Shown: positions 6,313 to 9,742 of the stretch, piece by piece
Position numbering within the stretch: the first letter of the stretch is position 1
Layout of the letters: the number at the start of each line of letters is the position of its first letter
Origin: Myxococcales bacterium
GTDB taxonomy: Bacteria; Myxococcota_A; Polyangia; Haliangiales; J016
Direction: 5' to 3'
NCBI GenBank assembly: GCA_014238595.1
Contig: JABAAV010000059.1
Span: 1-9,742 of the forward strand
DNA: 9,742 nucleotides
Made by a program: the position numbers and the translations under genes
Notes under the pieces: model-generated
What the model was told of the DNA's origin: nothing
Seen by the model: the letters and a program-made list of their open reading frames with translations, nothing else
The model's database searches: none

Positions 6313-6498
6313 ATGGATTGGCCATCTTCTTCACATTTGTTTTACATTCCAGGGATATTGCTGATTGGGATGTTTCTTGGATTCATGATGGCATCACGAG
6401 TCAAACAGGACTTTGAAGACTTGCATCATAAACAACAAGAGAAACGCGCGCTTGCTCGACAAAAATTACAAAAACGACTAAACAAACAAAATGATTGA
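6313..6498 (+). CDS. 61-residue membrane-anchored protein at the end of the ccm operon
   Basis: The protein has a single hydrophobic helix (about residues 8-28, HLFYIPGILLIGMFLGFMMA) with Pro and small residues. A strongly basic, Gln- and Lys-rich tail follows (SRVKQDFEDLHHKQQEKRALARQKLQKRLNKQND) that is probably helical, possibly a coiled coil, and cytoplasmic by the positive-inside rule. It starts three bases after the preceding stop without an evident ribosome binding site, so it depends on translational reinitiation if it is expressed. I do not recognise the family. Short length and codon composition like its neighbours support a real gene, but not strongly. It could be an accessory subunit of the Ccm complex. 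Confidence 0.6.
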   Translation: MDWPSSSHLFYIPGILLIGMFLGFMMASRVKQDFEDLHHKQQEKRALARQKLQKRLNKQND

Positions 6499-6523
6499 TT
6501 GTTGGTTATATCAATCAACAATT

Positions 6524-6529
6524 AAGGAG
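6524..6529 (+). promoter_or_regulatory. Strong ribosome binding site of the acyl-CoA dehydrogenase gene
   Basis: AAGGAG is a full-strength Shine-Dalgarno sequence eight bases before the ATG at 6538. It contrasts with the weak or coupled initiation of most upstream ccm genes and suggests independent, higher translation of the dehydrogenase. Confidence 0.75.
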
Positions 6530-6537
6530 CCGATAAG

Positions 6538-7683
6538 ATGCCTATTGATTTTCAGATCACACAAGAACAAGAACTCCTTGTTAAAACAGCAAAAGAGTTT
6601 ACTGCCAAAACAATAATTCCTGTTGCAGGCAAACTTGATCAAGCCGGTGAATTTCCTAAAGACATTTTGACTGAAAGTTGGAAGCTAGGCTTGATGAATG
6701 CTGAAATTCCCTCAGAGCTAGGTGGCATGGGACTGTCATGTTTAGAGCATTGTTTGATTTTAGAAGAGATTGCTTATGGATGTTGTGCTGTTTCAACATC
6801 CCTTGCGGCCAATATGCTCGCATCAATTCCTTTGATTATTGGAGGCAATGAAACTCAGAAGAAGAAATATTTGGGTCGATTAATCGATGAACCTCTTTAT
6901 GCTGCTTATGCCTGTTCAGAACCAGAAGCAGGTTCTGATGTCGCAGGCATGAAAACTAAACTAGAAAAACATGGTGATCAATATATTCTTAACGGTCAAA
7001 AACGATGGATCACCAATGCAGATGTTGCCAGTTTCTTTGTTGTATTTGCATCAATGGATTTATCCAAAGGTCATCAAGGTATTGTTTGTCTTGTGATTGA
7101 TGCAGATTTGCCTGGAGTTAAAATAGGGCGTGCTGAAGACAAAATGGGGCAACGTGCCTCTCATACGAATGATGTCATTTTTGAAGATGTCAAAATCAGT
7201 GAAGATAATTTTGTTGGCAACCCTAAAGATGGTTTTAAGATTGCCATGAAAACATTTGATCGTTCTCGTCCATGGATTGCCGCAAGTGCTACAGGTATGA
7301 TTCGTCGTGCATTGACTGAATCTCGTAATTATTCTTTAGAGCGCAAAACATTTGGTATGCTGATTGCTGAACATCAAGGCATACAATTCATGCTTGCTGA
7401 TATGGCTGCTTCATATGAAATGGCGCGGCTATTGTGCCATAAGGCAGCATGGTCAGTTGATAATAACATTGATGATCGTATTATTTCTTCAGCGGCAAAA
7501 CTTCTTAGTGCAGATACTGTCATGAAAGTCACGACCGATGCTGTGCAAATTTTTGGTGGTTATGGTTACATCAAAGAATATCCTGTTGAAAAATTGATGC
7601 GTGATGCAAAATTATTGCAAATCTATGAAGGGACGTCTCAAATTCAACGACTCGTTATTGCGCGTACTTTGTTGGCCGGTTGA
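6538..7683 (+). CDS. Medium-chain-type acyl-CoA dehydrogenase (FAD-dependent)
   Basis: Catalyses the first step of fatty-acid beta-oxidation, alpha,beta-dehydrogenation of acyl-CoA, passing electrons to electron-transferring flavoprotein. The 381-residue length is typical of the family. Motifs in order: the N-terminal helical domain (LVKTAKEFTAKTIIPVAGKLD), family signature 1 as CSEPEAGSDVAGM (126-138), NGQKRWITNAD (152-162) of the middle beta domain, DRSRP (241-245), ALTESRNYSLERKTFG (258-273), GGYGYIKEYPVEKLMRDAK (340-358) and IYEGTSQIQRL with Glu 364 at the catalytic-base position used by medium- and short-chain enzymes. The sequence closely follows the pattern I recall for mitochondrial medium-chain acyl-CoA dehydrogenase, so chain-length preference is inferred as medium. 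No ETF or thiolase gene is nearby. It is separated from the ccm genes by 39 bases and may be partly co-transcribed with them. Confidence 0.93.
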   Translation: MPIDFQITQEQELLVKTAKEFTAKTIIPVAGKLDQAGEFPKDILTESWKLGLMNAEIPSELGGMGLSCLEHCLILEEIAYGCCAVSTSLAANMLASIPLIIGGNETQKKKYLGRLIDEPLYAAYACSEPEAGSDVAGMKTKLEKHGDQYILNGQKRWITNADVASFFVVFASMDLSKGHQGIVCLVIDADLPGVKIGRAEDKMGQRASHTNDVIFEDVKISEDNFVGNPKDGFKIAMKTFDRSRPWIAASATGMIRRALTESRNYSLERKTFGMLIAEHQGIQFMLADMAASYEMARLLCHKAAWSVDNNIDDRIISSAAKLLSADTVMKVTTDAVQIFGGYGYIKEYPVEKLMRDAKLLQIYEGTSQIQRLVIARTLLAG

Positions 7684-7697
7684 TTGAACAATAGAGA

Positions 7698-8984
7698 TTA
7701 TTGTGATTGATCAAAAACGTTGCGTCCAGGGTATTGTTGACGATCACCCAATGCATCGCTGATACGAAGTAAACGATTGTATTTTGCGACACGATCTGAG
7801 CGAGAGACAGATCCGGTCTTGATTTGTTTGGAACATGTGGCCACTGCAAGATCTGCAATGAATGTATCTTCCGTTTCACCTGAACGATGAGATATAACAG
7901 TTGTATAGGAAGCATGATGAGCCATAGCAATTGTTTCACGTGTTTCTGTGAGTGTTCCTATTTGATTGACTTTGATCAAAATAGAATTGGCAACATTCTG
8001 TTTGATGCCTTGGGCTAATCGTTCTGTATTCGTGACAAACAAATCATCACCAACAAGTTGTATGTTGTTTAATGTTTTTGACATCAATTGCCATCCATCC
8101 CAATCATCTTCTGCCAAACCATCTTCAATGGATATGATTGGATAATGACTAATCCATGTTTGATAACGTTCAATCATGGCTTCGGCAGATTGAATTTGAT
8201 TGTTATAAAGGTAATGTTTTTTGTTGTGATCAAAAAACTCAGTTGCAGCCACATCAAGCGCTAAACAAATGTCATCGTTGGGTCTATACCCTGCATTTTC
8301 AATAGCTGTCATAATTAAATCAAAAACAGTTTCACTCTCAGCAATGCGTGGTGCAAACCCGCCTTCATCGCCTACAGAGGTATTGTACCCCTGTGCGGAA
8401 AGTAGTTTTTTAAGGTGATGAAATGTTTCGACTGATGCACGTAAGGCGTCTTGAAATGTCGCAAGCCCAACAGGAACAATCATAAATTCTTGTATAGATA
8501 GCTTATTGTCAGCATGGGCGCCGCCGTTAATGATATTAATCATGGGGACAGGCAGAACAATAGGTTGTATCGTAGGGGAGGCCATGTATTCATACAGTGG
8601 AATATTGTGATAGGCCGATGCTGCATGGGTTGCTGCAAGTGATACCGCTAACATGGCATTTGCACCTAAATGGCGTTTATTATTGGTTCCATCTAAATCG
8701 ATCAGCTGGTGATCAATAGCCGATTGATCGTCAACGGATCGACCGATCAGTTGAGGCGCAATGATATCATTGATAGAGCCAATCGCATGTTGAACGCCTT
8801 TACCCAAAAAGCGTTGTGGATCATTATCTCGAAGTTCTAAGGCTTCCATGGAACCTGTAGATGCACCTGAGGGAACCATACCACGACCTGAAATACCATT
8901 GTTGAGGATGATTTCTGCTTCGATCGTTGGATGTCCTCGTGAGTCTAAAATTTCTCGTGCTTTAATCTGTTTAATTGTATTCAT
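7698..8984 (-). CDS. eno: Enolase (phosphopyruvate hydratase)
   Basis: Converts 2-phosphoglycerate to phosphoenolpyruvate in glycolysis and the reverse in gluconeogenesis, in the cytoplasm. The 428-residue length is close to the bacterial norm. The N-terminus MNTIKQIKAREILDSRGHPT is canonical. Key elements are SVGDEGGFAP with the general acid Glu 207; the metal ligands Asp 244 (LALDVAATEF), Glu 287 (SIEDGLAEDDWDGW) and Asp 313 or 314 (VGDDLFVTN); the catalytic base Lys 338 (ILIKVNQIGTLTET); His 366 in SHRSGETEDTFIADLAVAT; and Lys 389 in QIKTGS. All expected catalytic residues are present, so it should be active. It ends in an unremarkable YPGRNVFDQSQ tail. The nearest purine-rich site, AAGGAATG on the minus strand (9002-9009), is about 17 bases from the ATG, unusually far, but the family start position is unambiguous. 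Confidence 0.97.
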   Translation of the reverse strand: MNTIKQIKAREILDSRGHPTIEAEIILNNGISGRGMVPSGASTGSMEALELRDNDPQRFLGKGVQHAIGSINDIIAPQLIGRSVDDQSAIDHQLIDLDGTNNKRHLGANAMLAVSLAATHAASAYHNIPLYEYMASPTIQPIVLPVPMINIINGGAHADNKLSIQEFMIVPVGLATFQDALRASVETFHHLKKLLSAQGYNTSVGDEGGFAPRIAESETVFDLIMTAIENAGYRPNDDICLALDVAATEFFDHNKKHYLYNNQIQSAEAMIERYQTWISHYPIISIEDGLAEDDWDGWQLMSKTLNNIQLVGDDLFVTNTERLAQGIKQNVANSILIKVNQIGTLTETRETIAMAHHASYTTVISHRSGETEDTFIADLAVATCSKQIKTGSVSRSDRVAKYNRLLRISDALGDRQQYPGRNVFDQSQ

Positions 8985-9080
8985 AGGACTGTTGTTCTAA
9001 TCATTCCTTGCAAAGAAAAACAAGAGACGGTAGCGTCTATCGTTTATTGTTTTGGATAATTAAAATTAGGAGTGATATTG
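8985..9080. promoter_or_regulatory. Divergent eno/glpX intergenic region
   Basis: This 96-base spacer lies between the starts of enolase (minus) and glpX (plus), so both promoters should fall here. It is AT-rich. A perfect short interrupted palindrome, AGACG-GTAG-CGTCT, sits at 9025-9038 and could be an operator or a small hairpin. GATAAT at 9055-9060 resembles a -10 box toward glpX, but no good -35 sits 16-18 bases upstream. No convincing sigma-70 pair was found for enolase, though TTGTTT on the minus strand is a weak -35 candidate. The AGGAG at 9068-9072 is the glpX ribosome site. Confidence 0.4.
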
Positions 9081-9742
9081 ATGGATGATCGTAATCTATC
9101 GTTAGAAATAGTTCGTGTTACTGAGGCAGCGGCATTGTCGTCAGCACATGATGTTGGTCGTGGCGATGGTGAGCATGCCGATCGCATGGCGGTTCAAGCT
9201 ATGCGCCGTGCGTTTGATTCGTTACCTATTCAAGGTACAGTCGTGATCGGTGAAGGTGAACGTGATGCGGCACCGATGTTGTATATTGGTGAGCAGGTGG
9301 GATCACGATGGAATCATTCTGATGATTCAAATGTGCGTGTAGATATTGCTGTTGATCCATTGGAAGGCACGAATCTCTGTTCTACAGGAGGCCCAGGTGC
9401 CATCGCAGTGGTTGCATTGGCTAATGATGGACAATTTCTTAATGCACCAGATACCTATATGGATAAAATTGTCGTAGGTCCCGAAGCACATGGTGTGATT
9501 GATATTCGTGAAAGTCCCACATGGAATCTTACTCAGATTGCTAAAGCAAAACATTGTAGAATTCGCGATTTAATGGTCGCTATCTTGGATCGTGATCGCC
9601 ATGAGCAATTAATTGGAGAGGTTCGCGAATCAGGTGCGCGTATCATGCTCATCAGTGATGGTGATGTTTCTGCATCGATTGCAACATGTCGTCCAAATTC
9701 AGATGTTGATGTGTTGTTCGGCATTGGTGGATCACCCGAAGG
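9081..9742 (+). CDS. glpX: Fructose-1,6-bisphosphatase class II (GlpX), 3'-truncated by the window edge
   Basis: Hydrolyses fructose 1,6-bisphosphate to fructose 6-phosphate and phosphate, the committing step of gluconeogenesis (in some bacteria also acting on sedoheptulose 1,7-bisphosphate). The first 220 residues are visible of a usual 320-340. The start ATG follows AGGAG at 9068-9072 by eight bases. Family features in order: LEIVRVTEAAALS and VGRGDGEHADRMAVQAMR near the N-terminus, the metal-binding GEGE (57-60) in TVVIGEGERDAAPMLYIGE, the lithium-sensitive-phosphatase motif DPLEGTN (92-98), FLNAPDTYMDK (119-129), DGDVSAS (193-199) and IGGSPEG at the edge. A short insertion of acidic and polar residues (SRWNHSDDSN, 75-84) precedes VRVDIAVDP. 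The match along its whole visible length is close, so the call is secure. Confidence 0.95.
   Translation, partial: MDDRNLSLEIVRVTEAAALSSAHDVGRGDGEHADRMAVQAMRRAFDSLPIQGTVVIGEGERDAAPMLYIGEQVGSRWNHSDDSNVRVDIAVDPLEGTNLCSTGGPGAIAVVALANDGQFLNAPDTYMDKIVVGPEAHGVIDIRESPTWNLTQIAKAKHCRIRDLMVAILDRDRHEQLIGEVRESGARIMLISDGDVSASIATCRPNSDVDVLFGIGGSPE

Noticed and set aside
7688..7704. Hairpin ACAATA-GAGAT-TATTGT as a terminator between the convergent dehydrogenase and enolase genes
   Set aside because: The stem has six AT-rich pairs and no U-run follows on either strand, so it cannot be called a terminator with confidence.
9025..9052. AGACG/CGTCT hairpin followed by T-rich sequence as a rho-independent terminator
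   Set aside because: The stem is only five pairs, the T-rich part is interrupted and starts several bases away, and no gene ends nearby on the plus strand.
9327..9724. Two minus-strand open frames at 9327-9554 and 9533-9724
   Set aside because: They are antisense to glpX, whose protein matches its family along the whole visible length; their translations show no recognisable features.
1..9742. CRISPR arrays, tRNA or rRNA genes, insertion sequences, attachment sites
   Set aside because: Reading both strands showed no regularly spaced repeats, tRNA-like cloverleaf, rRNA segment, transposase frame or terminal inverted repeats.

Overview
The window is a compact, AT-leaning bacterial segment. 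Most of it is one long plus-strand operon for System I (Ccm) cytochrome c maturation, followed by three metabolic genes. The apparatus implies a Gram-negative organism with a periplasm and c-type cytochrome respiration. The short CcmI-like protein, the CcmD-like protein with its own signal peptide, the cysteine-rich CcmH and the extra exported protein recall ccm operons of deltaproteobacterial, Myxococcota or Bdellovibrionota-type genomes rather than those of Escherichia or alphaproteobacteria. That placement is an inference from memory of such operons, not from a database search.

Layout. Bases 1-1401 hold the 3' part of ccmF (haem lyase). Then come ccmH (1398-2081), a short CcmI-like membrane protein (2088-2486), an uncharacterised exported and membrane-anchored protein of 446 residues (2483-3823), ccmA (3834-4544), ccmB (4541-5236), ccmC (5233-5910), a CcmD-like protein with a signal peptide (5917-6309) and a 61-residue membrane protein (6313-6498). 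The genes abut or overlap, and four junctions are ATGA stop-start overlaps, so translation is probably coupled. After a 39-base gap with a strong ribosome binding site lies a medium-chain-type acyl-CoA dehydrogenase (6538-7683). It converges, 14 bases apart, with enolase on the minus strand (7698-8984). Enolase is divergent from glpX, a class II fructose-1,6-bisphosphatase that runs off the right edge (9081-9742), across a 96-base intergenic region. No stretch longer than 300 bases lacks a gene.

How the genes work together. CcmA and CcmB form the ABC transporter that, with CcmC and CcmD, loads haem onto CcmE. CcmF and CcmH (helped by CcmI) then attach haem to the CXXCH motif of exported apocytochromes. 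CcmE and the thioredoxin CcmG are not in the window and may lie upstream of ccmF or elsewhere. Enolase and GlpX are a glycolytic and a gluconeogenic enzyme fired from a shared intergenic region; the acyl-CoA dehydrogenase belongs to fatty-acid beta-oxidation.

The most unusual structural signal is a diverged 110-base tandem duplication at the ccmF/ccmH junction. The copy of the ccmF segment for the last membrane helix now supplies the ccmH start codon, the ccmF stop codon and a hydrophobic N-terminal extension of CcmH. The other candidates for new biology are the 446-residue exported protein and the lineage-specific forms of CcmH, CcmI and CcmD.
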